Shown: in pieces, positions 26,273 through 34,830 of the stretch
How positions within the stretch are numbered: position 1 is the stretch's first letter
Layout of the letters: the number at the start of each line of letters is the position of its first letter
From: Bacteroidales bacterium
GTDB taxonomy: Bacteria > Bacteroidota > Bacteroidia > Bacteroidales > UBA10428
Length of the DNA stretch: 64,000 nt
Direction of reading: 5' to 3'
NCBI GenBank assembly: GCA_035299085.1
Contig: DATGXG010000052.1
Span: 1 to 64,000, forward strand
The notes under the pieces: model-generated
The model's database searches: none
Told to the model about the DNA's origin: nothing
What the model saw: the letters and a program-made list of their open reading frames with translations, nothing else
Position numbers and translations under genes: made by a program

Positions 26273-26496
26273 TATTCATGATGTGTTCTTGTTTACCCCA
26301 TCCTCCAACTTCATTCTTGGCATGAAAATCTATACAGCAGCGTATCTTTGAGCTTATGCATGTTTACATATTTCTTTTGTTTAATTTAGTCAGTCAGTCA
26401 GTTGATCTGTTAGTCTGATTATTGTCGAGGTAATGCCACCTCAATCAGCAACCAGAATCGTATATCAATCAATAATAAAGCATAAATTTTTTCTGA

Positions 26497-27147
26497 CTAT
26501 TCCCTGATCCTCGGAGCATTTGATTTATACCCGTTGAAATCAATATTTGCTGAGTTTACCAAACCGTCATTACTAATAATAAACCATACCCGGGCATTAA
26601 CTTCTTTTGGAAAGAATTCGGTTTCTGATACAGGAAGAAGCTGACAAACCGGAAGTCCCGGAGTTCTTCCAAACAACTTATCGCCTTCTTTATAAACCTC
26701 AATAATCTGATTGTTATCACCCATGTATTTTCCAACGTATTTATCATAAATTACCGGATCCACTTTTATAATATTTTCATCAGACAGTCGCACTGGCTCA
26801 AACTGCATTCCATTCTGACGGTGAACGAGGTGGATAACCTTTCCGGTCTCATCTTTTATAAATTTCAAATGTGCTTCAACCACTTTAAGAAAGAACTCAT
26901 CTTCTGATGACGGGAATATGGGCAATTCGGGCTGACCTGTATATTGAATATACAATTGACCATCTTTATATGCTATAATACTGATTGTGCCATCTGTATA
27001 AGCATACCGGCCCACATAGGATTTTAAAATGCCTGAATCTACTTTTATTTCCTGATCCTGATTGTTGGTTTGTCCCCACACTGAAGACATTCCGTATACC
27101 ATACCAGAACAAAGAAGAAGCACAAGAAATAATTTTTGGGTTTTCAT
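26497..27147 (-). CDS. Exported protein with two DUF3471-like repeats
   Basis: A 216-residue protein with signal peptide (residues 1-25, ending SVWGQ). It has two similar halves (about 37-120 and 131-212), each opening with a Y-V-G-x-Y core (SYVGRYAY, KYVGKYMG), followed by a Y-x-x-G-x-L turn, L-P-V/I and E-x-F-F. This is the small beta-barrel found at the C-terminus of many serine hydrolases (DUF3471-like), here free of an enzyme. It follows the GH3 gene on the same strand by 169 bases and may share its transcript. The function is unknown. Confidence 0.65.
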   Translation of the reverse strand: MKTQKLFLVLLLCSGMVYGMSSVWGQTNNQDQEIKVDSGILKSYVGRYAYTDGTISIIAYKDGQLYIQYTGQPELPIFPSSEDEFFLKVVEAHLKFIKDETGKVIHLVHRQNGMQFEPVRLSDENIIKVDPVIYDKYVGKYMGDNNQIIEVYKEGDKLFGRTPGLPVCQLLPVSETEFFPKEVNARVWFIISNDGLVNSANIDFNGYKSNAPRIRE

Positions 27148-27315
27148 AATGGATGTGTTTTTTTTTGTTCTATAGATGCACGGAATGTTTTATTTCCATA
27201 ATCAGTCTGTAAGTCTTTTAATATTTTACCTGATACCGAAAACTCCATTTGGTCATCACCTGAAATGGTCGCAGACTGACTAGCCTGCGACCATACTGGT
27301 ATAATTTAATTAGTT

Positions 27316-29340
27316 TCAATTATAGGATAAGCCATCCCCGAAATTGAAAGCCTTATTAGGGGCATCAAAAGGAACGTCCTCTTTTTGATTTTTAACATCT
27401 TCCATGGATGCCGGGATTTCAAACGGAAGTTTCCCTTTTGGATTGAAGACGCCAAATACCACATCCAATAAAGCATTATCAAGTGCATCGAAAACCATGA
27501 TCGAGCCATTCGTCACCTCTTTCAGGTCGCCGGGAAGCACAACGCTGGATCCGCTAGGATTGAACGCGACAACTATTGGTTTTCCGGTCTGATGTAATCT
27601 TTTAATATTTCCCCAGATTTTATCAGGAAGGTTAAGATTTACTTCTCTTTCATTCATTCTTTTCATCGCTTCTTTCATCATTTTCTCCATCTCTTCCCTG
27701 GTAGGCTGTTTCCCATCTTTAGCTGCACCCCCAAATCCCGGGAATCCCGTATCTTCGGCAGTGCCTGTCCGGACAAGAATAAGATCTGCATCTTTCGGAT
27801 TCTCCACAATAGTTCCATAATTGGCTGCTATTTGCTTATCGATACCTTCGGTATATAACTTAATACCCTTTTTTGCAGGAAGCAGTCCGTCGTTTGTTAG
27901 CAGTACAATCGATTCAAGCTGGGCCTGGTAACCGTCCTTCTGATTCTTTTCACTTTGAAGTATTTTAACAGCAGCATCCGGATCAACATAAGGATCCTCA
28001 AATAATCCTAATAGGAAATGCCATTGAAGAATGTGTTTTGCCGCACGATTGATCCGATCTTCTGTTACTCTGCCCTCCTTTACCAATTCTATCAGTAGTT
28101 CGTTTTCAGTCTCACTTCCCATCTGGTCGACACCTGCATTGACAACCATTGCCATATTGTCTTTAAGGGTTGTTTTACCGGCGAATCGTGGATTCATCGG
28201 ACCTACGCGTCCTACAACACCCCAATCCGTGCAAATGGCACCCTTGAAACCCAGTTGATCGTACAGGACCTTGGTTGACCAGTATGGAGAGAAACAAACA
28301 TTGAAAGTGTCCACATAAGTCCCGCTGTAGTACCCCATAACCGCCAGCGCTCCTTTTTCAATGCCCTTTTTCCATGGCAGGAGCTGGTAATCCAGGTTGT
28401 TTCCCGGATAAACAAGCCATTCTCCTTTGCCGTCTTTGTGCGGACCTGATCCCGGCCAGTGTTTTAAATGAACCAGAATTTTGTCCGGACCTACTTTTGC
28501 ACCCTGGGCTCCGTCCATAAATGCGGCCAGCATTTCAGCAGTCAATTCAGCATCCTCTGAAAAGCAACCCATATTACGGCTCCACCGGGGTTCGGTCATA
28601 AGATCTATCTGGGGCCCGAGGATCATATGAAGTCCGACTGCCCTGTATTCTTCAGCAACAGTTTCTCCGAATTTCTTAAGAAGTCCGGTATCTCGGGATG
28701 CAGTGATTCCAACCTGCCCTTCCTTACTGGGCCATTGTGAAAAATACTGTTTGCCGCTGACATGTGCACCTAAAGTGGCGCCATGACGGGGATCCGTGGA
28801 GAACATGATAGGAATGCCCAACCGCGAAGCCTCGGCATATTCCTGCATCGAGTTAGACCAAATGGCAAATTCTTTGGGAGGTGCAACCCCGTTGTTCAGG
28901 ATATTGCGAAAGTTCTTTTCTTCAATGAAAGTTTTAGCATCAGCGCCAACCTGCATCTGACCCATACCCATTGCTTTGCCACCCTGACCTCCTGGGCCAA
29001 CAGGGCCGGCATAGGCTTCATTTCCCAATTCTTTCCTTGAATCATAAACTACTTTACCATCGGCCGGAACCGCTATGTTTGGATGAAACATCAAACCAAC
29101 CTTTTCTTCCAGTGTCATCAGGCTAATGAGGTTATCGATGCGCTGATCAACCGGTAAACGCCAGTCTTCGTAAGGATCTAACTTCTCATTTTTATTCAGA
29201 TCCTTAAATTCATATCCTCCTTCTTTTATTATGGGGGCTTTTCTAGCCTCCAGTTTTACCTGCGTAAACTCGGGTTTACCGGTACAATTGTACAGTACGC
29301 CAAGTGAAAGGATTCCCGCATAAAGAATTGATTTTCTCAT
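27316..29340 (-). CDS. GH3 family beta-glycosidase
   Basis: A 674-residue exported protein; a cysteine at 19 in LYNC could be a lipid anchor. The GH3 barrel and sandwich are both present: MTLEEKVGLM (about 75-84), DPRHGATLG (183-191), LVHLKHWPGSG with the Lys293-His294 pair, and the nucleophile Asp372 in AICTDWGV. The second domain includes ESIVLLTNDGLLP. Most relatives are beta-glucosidases or xylosidases acting on the non-reducing end. A TetR gene lies 72 bases upstream on the same strand, with a candidate operator in between. It could complete the degradation of the glycan handled by the GH30 locus, but this is inference. Confidence 0.9.
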   Translation of the reverse strand: MRKSILYAGILSLGVLYNCTGKPEFTQVKLEARKAPIIKEGGYEFKDLNKNEKLDPYEDWRLPVDQRIDNLISLMTLEEKVGLMFHPNIAVPADGKVVYDSRKELGNEAYAGPVGPGGQGGKAMGMGQMQVGADAKTFIEEKNFRNILNNGVAPPKEFAIWSNSMQEYAEASRLGIPIMFSTDPRHGATLGAHVSGKQYFSQWPSKEGQVGITASRDTGLLKKFGETVAEEYRAVGLHMILGPQIDLMTEPRWSRNMGCFSEDAELTAEMLAAFMDGAQGAKVGPDKILVHLKHWPGSGPHKDGKGEWLVYPGNNLDYQLLPWKKGIEKGALAVMGYYSGTYVDTFNVCFSPYWSTKVLYDQLGFKGAICTDWGVVGRVGPMNPRFAGKTTLKDNMAMVVNAGVDQMGSETENELLIELVKEGRVTEDRINRAAKHILQWHFLLGLFEDPYVDPDAAVKILQSEKNQKDGYQAQLESIVLLTNDGLLPAKKGIKLYTEGIDKQIAANYGTIVENPKDADLILVRTGTAEDTGFPGFGGAAKDGKQPTREEMEKMMKEAMKRMNEREVNLNLPDKIWGNIKRLHQTGKPIVVAFNPSGSSVVLPGDLKEVTNGSIMVFDALDNALLDVVFGVFNPKGKLPFEIPASMEDVKNQKEDVPFDAPNKAFNFGDGLSYN

Positions 29341-29383
29341 TTTGCATTGTTATTAATAGTAAATAGGATATCATCGATACAAA

Positions 29384-29400
29384 ATCCAACAATATTAGAT
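29384..29400. promoter_or_regulatory. Candidate TetR operator in front of GH3
   Basis: ATCCAACAATATTAGAT matches the reverse complement of the palindrome at 30002-30018 in 15 of 17 positions. It sits between the TetR stop and the GH3 start, 44 bases before the GH3 ATG. Confidence 0.5.
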
Positions 29401-29412
29401 TTATGAAAAAAA

Positions 29413-29988
29413 TTATATGTCTCTGATGTACTTGCTTATCGCCTTTTTAAATAACTTTTTAGGGTCTTTCCCTTCAAAGCCCGGCGGAAGCCCCATTTGT
29501 TTCACGTTATATATATATCCCTGCTGTAAACACATATAGCTGAACATCGCCTCAGGTGCGATTTTTTCATCGCCAACCAATTCCGTGAATATGGCATGGA
29601 ATTTTTGAATCAATGAAATCACTTCCTTATCCGGAATTTTGCTGTTAAGACTGAACATAAGCTGGTACAATTCCTTATTTTCAAATGCAAAATCCCAGAA
29701 TTTCATTGAGAAAATCATCAGGATCTTCCTGGAATCCGTTTCATTCCCTATAGCGAGAATTGCACTGTCCGTCAGTCTGCGATGACCTAACAGAACCAAT
29801 TCATTAAAAAGATCTTCTTTATTTTTAAAATGTTCATAAACTATAGGGGGCGTATATTCAATGGCATCAGCAATCTTTCTGATTGTGACGGCTTCCCAAC
29901 CTTTTTTAGTGGCAATATTAAGAGCGGATTCAATAATTCGCTTCCTGATTCTCTCTTTCTCTCTTATCCTTCGTTCAATATGTCCCAT
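29413..29988 (-). CDS. TetR/AcrR family transcriptional regulator
   Basis: A 191-residue regulator. The N-terminal helix-turn-helix is typical: RIIESALNIATKKGWEAVTI, RKIADAIEY, TPPIVYEHFKNKEDLF (about 18-62). The C-terminal ligand domain (about 75-185) is of the WHG type. It is first in a unit with GH3 and the DUF3471-like gene, and a perfect 7-3-7 palindrome lies 14 bases before its start, so it probably represses itself and GH3. The inducer is unknown. Confidence 0.9.
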   Translation of the reverse strand: MGHIERRIREKERIRKRIIESALNIATKKGWEAVTIRKIADAIEYTPPIVYEHFKNKEDLFNELVLLGHRRLTDSAILAIGNETDSRKILMIFSMKFWDFAFENKELYQLMFSLNSKIPDKEVISLIQKFHAIFTELVGDEKIAPEAMFSYMCLQQGYIYNVKQMGLPPGFEGKDPKKLFKKAISKYIRDI

Positions 29989-30001
29989 TCGATGTTATAA
30001 A

Positions 30002-30018
30002 ATCTAACATTGTTAGAT
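30002..30018. promoter_or_regulatory. Candidate TetR operator in front of the TetR gene
   Basis: ATCTAAC-ATT-GTTAGAT is a perfect 7-base inverted repeat with a three-base centre, 14 bases before the TetR start codon. A close match lies in front of GH3 at 29384-29400. Confidence 0.6.
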
Positions 30019-30146
30019 AAAAGTAGTATTTATTTCTATTTTATTTCAAATGCCTGAAAATATTTTAGTGAATTTGTGGAATTACCAACCCTCTGTCATC
30101 TATAATTCACTAACTTCTTGCCCTCAACCACTAATGATTAAAATCA

Positions 30147-30512
30147 ATGAAAACGAAAGCTTTTAAATTGCTCATTGCAGCCACACTGCTTGGCTGTTTC
30201 TATCTTACCTCGAATGCCCAGATCCCCGATGCATATCTCGGAAAATGGAAATGGAATGATCCCTCCCTGGGTGATGCAGCTACCGGATACCTGGAATTGA
30301 AGAAAGATACCATCCTCGTTAAATACGATGCCATTAATGAATTCATCACCGCTTATGATCTCCAGGTGAAAAGTGATTCTGTCCTTTTTAAATATTCATT
30401 TAGTGGTTCAGAGGTTAGAGCCATCCTTGTATTGGATGATTTGAAAAAAATCAATGCTTATGCAACCAATGATTACGGGAGTTTCATCGTGGCGCTCATA
30501 AGGGAAGAGTAG
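30147..30512 (+). CDS. Small exported protein of unknown function
   Basis: A 121-residue protein, not recognised. It has a signal peptide (residues 1-24, ending SNAQ), then a short all-beta domain with Y-L-G-K-W-K-W at its start and alternating hydrophobic strands (TGYLELKKDTILVKYDA, DSVLFKYSF). The YxGxW opening resembles lipocalin-like or DUF-type small barrels. It stands alone between the TetR unit and the DJ-1-like gene. Confidence 0.6.
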   Translation: MKTKAFKLLIAATLLGCFYLTSNAQIPDAYLGKWKWNDPSLGDAATGYLELKKDTILVKYDAINEFITAYDLQVKSDSVLFKYSFSGSEVRAILVLDDLKKINAYATNDYGSFIVALIREE

Positions 30513-30651
30513 GGACTTTAGGGACAATAGGGACGCCAGGGACAGGGAGGGGATCCGGAGTTCAGAGTACGGTTGTGCTAATTTTGCCCAAATAGTTGAC
30601 TTTGGCGATACATTGCCGTACATTTGATCAAACTAACTAAATCCCTGAATC

Positions 30652-31272
30652 ATGAAAAAATTAACCCTTCTGATGATCATCCCGATCATTCTTTTGTCTT
30701 TTAAGGCTGAAACCCCAAAAGTTCTTATGTTTATCCAGGATAATTCCTATGATACCGGGTATATGCTGAAAAATGAGGCGGGTCTGATGAAACAAATTCT
30801 CCAGGAATCAGGCTTCACTGTTGAAATAGCTACCCTTTCAGGTGAATTATTAAATTCAGATTCAATTTCAATTCAACCCGATTTAAAGCTAAGTGAGGCG
30901 AATGTTAAGAACTATGCGGGTTTCATTATTCCATGCATGGCAGCTAAGGATACGGTAATTACACCTGAAGAGAGAAGATTTGTAAAAAGTATTACCGAAC
31001 AGAATAAACCTCTTGCTGCTGAAACGGGAGCTGTTTTAATCCTTGCCAAAGCCGGACTGCTTAAAGGTAAGAAGTATGCTTTCGTTGAATCTTATGTCAA
31101 TCAATGGAAGACTGATTTTGAAGGCGCAATATTCAGCGGAGAAGGAGTTATACGGGACGGAAATATTATGACTTCAGGAATTTGCCCGATGCAGACAAAA
31201 ATGTACGGGAAAGCCAACGGAACGGCAGAACTAACTAAGATGCTGGTGGAGGCGATGAAGGCAGAGAAATAG
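30652..31272 (+). CDS. Exported DJ-1/PfpI-like protein lacking the nucleophile cysteine
   Basis: A 206-residue protein with an N-terminal signal-like segment (residues 1-19), then a DJ-1/PfpI fold: KVLMFIQDNSYD first strand, YAGFIIPCMA, and LAAETGAVLILAKAGLLKGKK. In active family members the last motif reads A-I-C-x-G-P; here it is A-E-T-G-A, so the usual catalytic cysteine is missing. Export is also unusual for the family. It may be a binding protein or a pseudo-enzyme. It ends just before the left arm of the inverted repeat around the LRR genes. Confidence 0.75.
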   Translation: MKKLTLLMIIPIILLSFKAETPKVLMFIQDNSYDTGYMLKNEAGLMKQILQESGFTVEIATLSGELLNSDSISIQPDLKLSEANVKNYAGFIIPCMAAKDTVITPEERRFVKSITEQNKPLAAETGAVLILAKAGLLKGKKYAFVESYVNQWKTDFEGAIFSGEGVIRDGNIMTSGICPMQTKMYGKANGTAELTKMLVEAMKAEK

Positions 31273-31275
31273 TCT

Positions 31276-31390
31276 GCTGGTCTGATGGTCTACTGGTCTG
31301 TTTGTCCAGGGACTATAGGGACTTTAAGGACTTTAGGGACACTAAAGACAACCAGTCACCAGTCACCAGTCACCAGTTACTGTCACCAGT
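31276..31390. repeat. Left arm of inverted repeat around the LRR gene pair
   Basis: Reads GTCCAGGGACTATAGGGAC, then GGACTTTAGGGACACTAA, then (CAGTCAC)n. Its reverse complement appears at 34121-34279 in the same order of parts. The arm includes CTGGTCTGATGGTCT-like words at its outer edge and AGTCACC tandem units at its inner edge. Confidence 0.8.
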
Positions 31391-32622
31391 CACTGACTAC
31401 AATCCTGCGAAAAGTAAACATTCGGACTGCCTTCCATATTCAATATAAATCCGATCGGCGGGAAAGGCGTTCTGAACACACATACTTTTTCGAGTGTGGG
31501 CATATTGCTTATGTCCAGGTAAGCTCCGCCACCACAGCCACCTGATTCTCCAAGCCCGATCGAAAGATTTTTTGAGATATCAAGAGATGTAAGCTGGTTG
31601 CCCCCGCAATACAAAAACAGCAGGCCGGTATTCATTGATACATCCAGGTTAGTAAGCTGGTCACCGGTACAATCGAGTATCGTAAGTGCTGCATTACCTG
31701 TAAGATCAAGGCTGGTTATCGGGTTATACGAGCAATTCAACCAGTCGAGACGCTTAACCCCGCATAAATTCAGTGTGGTTAGTGATGTATGATCACAGAA
31801 AAGTGAGAAAAGGGAATCATTGTCAAGTTTCAGCGTTGTGATCGGGTTGTAGGAGCACCCCAGAAAACTGAGTTTTGAATTATACGTATTCGAAACTGTT
31901 ATAGAAGTGATTTTATTTTGGGAACAGGAAAATCTCTCCAGAACCGGGTTATCGGTTATGTCAATTTCCGTCAATTCATTGGCGTCACAATATAAGTTTT
32001 CCAAAGCCAGATCACCCGAGGCATCCAGGGAGGTTAACCTGTTATATGAACAATCAAGATATTCCAGCTTTGCCTTGTTTTCAGTCTGAAGAGTTTTTAA
32101 TTCATTGTTGTGACAGCTTAATGTATTCAAGTCAGAATTATGCGATACATCCAGCGACGTGAGCTGATTGTAACCGGTATATAAATACCTGAGTTCCGTG
32201 TTTTTTGAAATATCCATTTCGGTTAATTTGTTGCCTTCACAGGCAAGCGTTGTCAAAAGGGGATTATGTGAAACATCGAGACTGATCAGTTGATTATAAT
32301 AACAAATTAAAACTTTCAGATTCGGATTTCCTGAGAGGTTTAGCCGGGTTAACTGGTTACTGCTGCAATAAAGCGTATCGAGGTTAATGAACTGCTCAAT
32401 GCCGCCCAGATCCATAATCCCATAGCCTGCCGCATCTATTGTTTTCACAGCAGCAGCTTCCTGTAAACTGATTTTATTATCATGGTTTACATCAATTCCT
32501 GATTGAATCAGAACATTAAAAAAAACCGAATCTGTAATCCCGGAAACGGAATCGATATCTTCCTTTTTGCACTGTGTGAAACAAACCAGCATAGCCAGAA
32601 AAATAAAGGATCGCAGGCTCAT
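31390..32622 (-). CDS. EF-hand and leucine-rich-repeat lipoprotein (short paralogue)
   Basis: A 410-residue exported lipoprotein candidate (Cys18 in CFTQC). Residues 44-55 form a canonical EF-hand calcium loop (DVNHDNKISLQE). The rest is about fifteen leucine-rich repeats of 21 residues, consensus L-x-x-L-x-C-x-x-N-x-L-T-x-L-D-V-S-x-N-P, of the type seen in BspA/TpLRR-like surface proteins. The final cap (TLEKVCVFRTPFPP, then NVYFSQDC) matches that of its neighbour. It follows the longer paralogue by only 10 bases, so the two form an operon and probably arose by duplication. A role in protein or cell-surface binding is likely. Confidence 0.8.
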   Translation of the reverse strand: MSLRSFIFLAMLVCFTQCKKEDIDSVSGITDSVFFNVLIQSGIDVNHDNKISLQEAAAVKTIDAAGYGIMDLGGIEQFINLDTLYCSSNQLTRLNLSGNPNLKVLICYYNQLISLDVSHNPLLTTLACEGNKLTEMDISKNTELRYLYTGYNQLTSLDVSHNSDLNTLSCHNNELKTLQTENKAKLEYLDCSYNRLTSLDASGDLALENLYCDANELTEIDITDNPVLERFSCSQNKITSITVSNTYNSKLSFLGCSYNPITTLKLDNDSLFSLFCDHTSLTTLNLCGVKRLDWLNCSYNPITSLDLTGNAALTILDCTGDQLTNLDVSMNTGLLFLYCGGNQLTSLDISKNLSIGLGESGGCGGGAYLDISNMPTLEKVCVFRTPFPPIGFILNMEGSPNVYFSQDCSQ

Positions 32623-32632
32623 ATCTGTAAAA

Positions 32633-34051
32633 TTAAAAATTACACTCTGTTGAAAACTGAATGTTCGGACTGCCGGAGAGATTTACTCGAAAACCGGGAT
32701 AAGGGAAAGGCACTGACCAGACACATACTTTTTCAAGGCCGGGCATATCGTTCAATTCCAGAAAGTACGGAATTCCTATATAGACACCTATACCCAGGTA
32801 ATAATTTTCAGAAAGATCGAGACTTGTAAACTGGTTTCCGCCGCAGGCAAGAATTCGTAAGCCGGGAAGGCCAGATGTAATCAGGTTTGTCAGCCGGTTA
32901 TTCTGACAATAGAGGTTCATGAGATCTATGTTTTGCGAAATATCCAGGGATGTGAGATTATTGTTATTGCAATGCAGATATACCAGATTCGTATTTTTTG
33001 AAACATCCAGTGTTGTCAATTGATTGTTCTGGCAGTATAATGAATACAATTGGGATTGATTAGAGATATCCAGCTGAGTTAACTGATTGCTGTCACATCG
33101 CAGAAGTTGCAACTGGGTTAAGTTCGGAATAGAAAGCTCCGTCAGCTCGTTATTGCGACATTCCAAAGATAACAATCCGTTCTGATGACTAAGTTCGAGG
33201 GAGGCAATGGTATTATCATTACAATTCAATTCGTATAACGAAGATAGGTTGCTGAGATCAAGGGATGTGAGATGGTTGTAACTGCAAAAAAGACTTGAAA
33301 TATTTTTATTTTCAGACAAATCAAGTGTACTCAAATTATTCCCTCCACACCAAAGTGATATCAAATCCTTATTATGTGACAGATCAAGGCTGCTGATCCG
33401 GTTATTTGTGCAATTCAAATTGGATAGCCAATGGTTCTCTGACAAATCAAGTGATGTAAGATGCATATTCCATATGCCCAGATAACTTAATAGGTTATTA
33501 TGTTTTACATCAAGAACTGAGATCGGGTTATATCCTATAGTAAGATCAGCAAGGGCATAATTTTTCGAAACATCAATAGTTGTAAGTTTATTCCCACTTA
33601 AATTCAGACTTGAAAGATTTCCCAAGGCAGTCAAGTCTATGGATGCTATCTTATTATAACTGCAATCCAAAAACTTCAATGCCGGATTTTGTGAAACGTC
33701 CAGTCGGGTAAGGAGGTTGCCTTCACAATAAAGATATTCCAATTCTGGAAGTGCTGATATGTTAATGGTTGTGATCTGGTTATAGCTGCAGATCAGATCT
33801 TTAAGGTGAATAAACATCTCAATACCGCTCATGTCGTTTATACCCTTCGACTGCAAATACAGTGAAGTAATTTTTGAGGCTTCAGCCGGACTTATGATAC
33901 TGTCGCCGTTTAAATCGATGTTCAGATCAAGCAGGGAGTGAAGTAAGTTTACATCTTTAATGACATAATTGGATTGAATGTCCTCGTCTTCTTTTTTGCA
34001 TCCGTTGAGAAGGAATAAAAAAAGAACCAGAAAAGCGAAGAAGGTTTTCAC
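32633..34051 (-). CDS. EF-hand and leucine-rich-repeat lipoprotein (long paralogue)
   Basis: A 472-residue lipoprotein (lipobox LNGC, Cys18, then KKEDED). An EF-hand loop lies at residues 46-57 (DLNGDSIISPAE). About eighteen leucine-rich repeats of 21 residues follow, with C/N ladders (LYCQNNQLTTLDVSKN and similar). The cap segment LEKVCVWSVPFPYPG is shared with the downstream paralogue. The repeats are close enough to each other to allow recombination and copy-number change. Both genes lie inside an inverted repeat (31276-31390 and 34121-34279). Confidence 0.82.
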   Translation of the reverse strand: MKTFFAFLVLFLFLLNGCKKEDEDIQSNYVIKDVNLLHSLLDLNIDLNGDSIISPAEASKITSLYLQSKGINDMSGIEMFIHLKDLICSYNQITTINISALPELEYLYCEGNLLTRLDVSQNPALKFLDCSYNKIASIDLTALGNLSSLNLSGNKLTTIDVSKNYALADLTIGYNPISVLDVKHNNLLSYLGIWNMHLTSLDLSENHWLSNLNCTNNRISSLDLSHNKDLISLWCGGNNLSTLDLSENKNISSLFCSYNHLTSLDLSNLSSLYELNCNDNTIASLELSHQNGLLSLECRNNELTELSIPNLTQLQLLRCDSNQLTQLDISNQSQLYSLYCQNNQLTTLDVSKNTNLVYLHCNNNNLTSLDISQNIDLMNLYCQNNRLTNLITSGLPGLRILACGGNQFTSLDLSENYYLGIGVYIGIPYFLELNDMPGLEKVCVWSVPFPYPGFRVNLSGSPNIQFSTECNF

Positions 34052-34120
34052 GTTGTGGGAGTTGGGAAAAGAAAGATAGTAAAAATTTACGATTTAACGA
34101 TTTACGAATGAGAAATAGTG

Positions 34121-34279
34121 AATGGTGACTGGTGACTGGTGATTGGTGACTGGTGATTGGTGACTGGTGACTGGTGATTGGTGACTGGTGACTGGTTGTC
34201 CTTAGTGTCCCTAAAGTCCCTATGGTCCCTATAGTCCCTGGACCAGAAGACCAGAAGACCAGAAGACCAAAAGACCAAC
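34121..34279. repeat. Right arm of inverted repeat around the LRR gene pair
   Basis: Starts with about ten units of the 7-base word CTGGTGA or CTGGTGATT-like variants, continues with TTGTCCTTAGTGTCCCTAAAG and CCCTATAGTCCCTGGAC, and ends with (CCAGAAGA)n. This is the reverse complement of 31276-31390 part by part. It stops two bases before the acetyltransferase stop codon. Confidence 0.8.
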
Positions 34280-34280
34280 C

Positions 34281-34829
34281 TCAAACCTCCTTAATCATCC
34301 ATATGTTGCAATTGAAATGGCCACTGTTGCCCAGTCTGCAGGAGAGGTACCGGAAACCGGCTTTTTCATACATGCCAACGGCCTTTGATAATTCAGGCAG
34401 TGTTTCAAGGTAAAGCTGGCGGTACCCCATTTCTTTTGCCGATTCAAAGCACTTTTCCATCAGTTTTAATCCTATGCCCTTTCCACGGTATTCGGCAGAT
34501 ACATATAATTTCACCAGTTCGGCACATCCTTCAGGAAGGCCCGGAGTGGGGTAAATTCCGCAGCCGCCGAGCATTTTTAATTGTATATTGTTCGACAACG
34601 CTGACAGGTATGGCGACGCTGTCAGGTTGTTAGGCGACGCTGTCAGGTTGTCTTCCCAGGCAATCCAGTAACATGAGCCGGCAGTGCGGAAAAGTTCATA
34701 AAGGCGATCGGTTGTGGGATCTGTAAATACAGTTCCGGGCCTGTCGATTTTAAATTCACGGAACACTTTCCGGATAAGTTCGGCAATGGCGGGATTATCG
34801 TTGGGTGAGATGGGTCTGAATGATATCAT
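34281..34829 (-). CDS. GNAT family N-acetyltransferase with repeat-derived insert
   Basis: A 182-residue acetyltransferase. The acetyl-CoA loop is seen as YRGKGIGLKLM (about 115-125), and the family pattern GGCGIYPT, LPEGCAELVKLYV and LSKAVGMYEKAGF is intact. The substrate is unknown. Residues 61-81 (NLTASPNNLTASPYLSALSN and one more) interrupt the normally short turn between WED and LGGCG; they are encoded by the same GACGCTGTCAGGT word that forms intergenic repeats elsewhere in the window. The insert keeps the frame. The start codon abuts a long 8-base tandem repeat. Confidence 0.85.
   Translation of the reverse strand: MISFRPISPNDNPAIAELIRKVFREFKIDRPGTVFTDPTTDRLYELFRTAGSCYWIAWEDNLTASPNNLTASPYLSALSNNIQLKMLGGCGIYPTPGLPEGCAELVKLYVSAEYRGKGIGLKLMEKCFESAKEMGYRQLYLETLPELSKAVGMYEKAGFRYLSCRLGNSGHFNCNIWMIKEV
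34587..34653. repeat. Intergenic-type repeat inserted in frame in the acetyltransferase
   Basis: Two copies of GGCGACGCTGTCAGGTTGT plus an inverted AACGCTGACAGGTA. The words match the arms of the element at 52207-52365. About 63 bases, a multiple of three, without stop codons in the gene's frame. Confidence 0.8.
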
Positions 34830-34830
34830 A

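Noticed and set aside
23223..26280. Complete integrative element at tRNA-Gln
   Set aside because: No integrase gene and no second copy of the tRNA 3' end could be found inside the window, so only an AT-rich insert is claimed.
31285..31545. 86-codon frame after the DJ-1-like gene
   Set aside because: Starts in the inverted repeat arm and is antisense to the LRR gene.
31276..34279. Proven phase-variable invertible segment
   Set aside because: Inverted arms are visible, but no recombinase gene lies nearby and orientation switching cannot be seen from one sequence.
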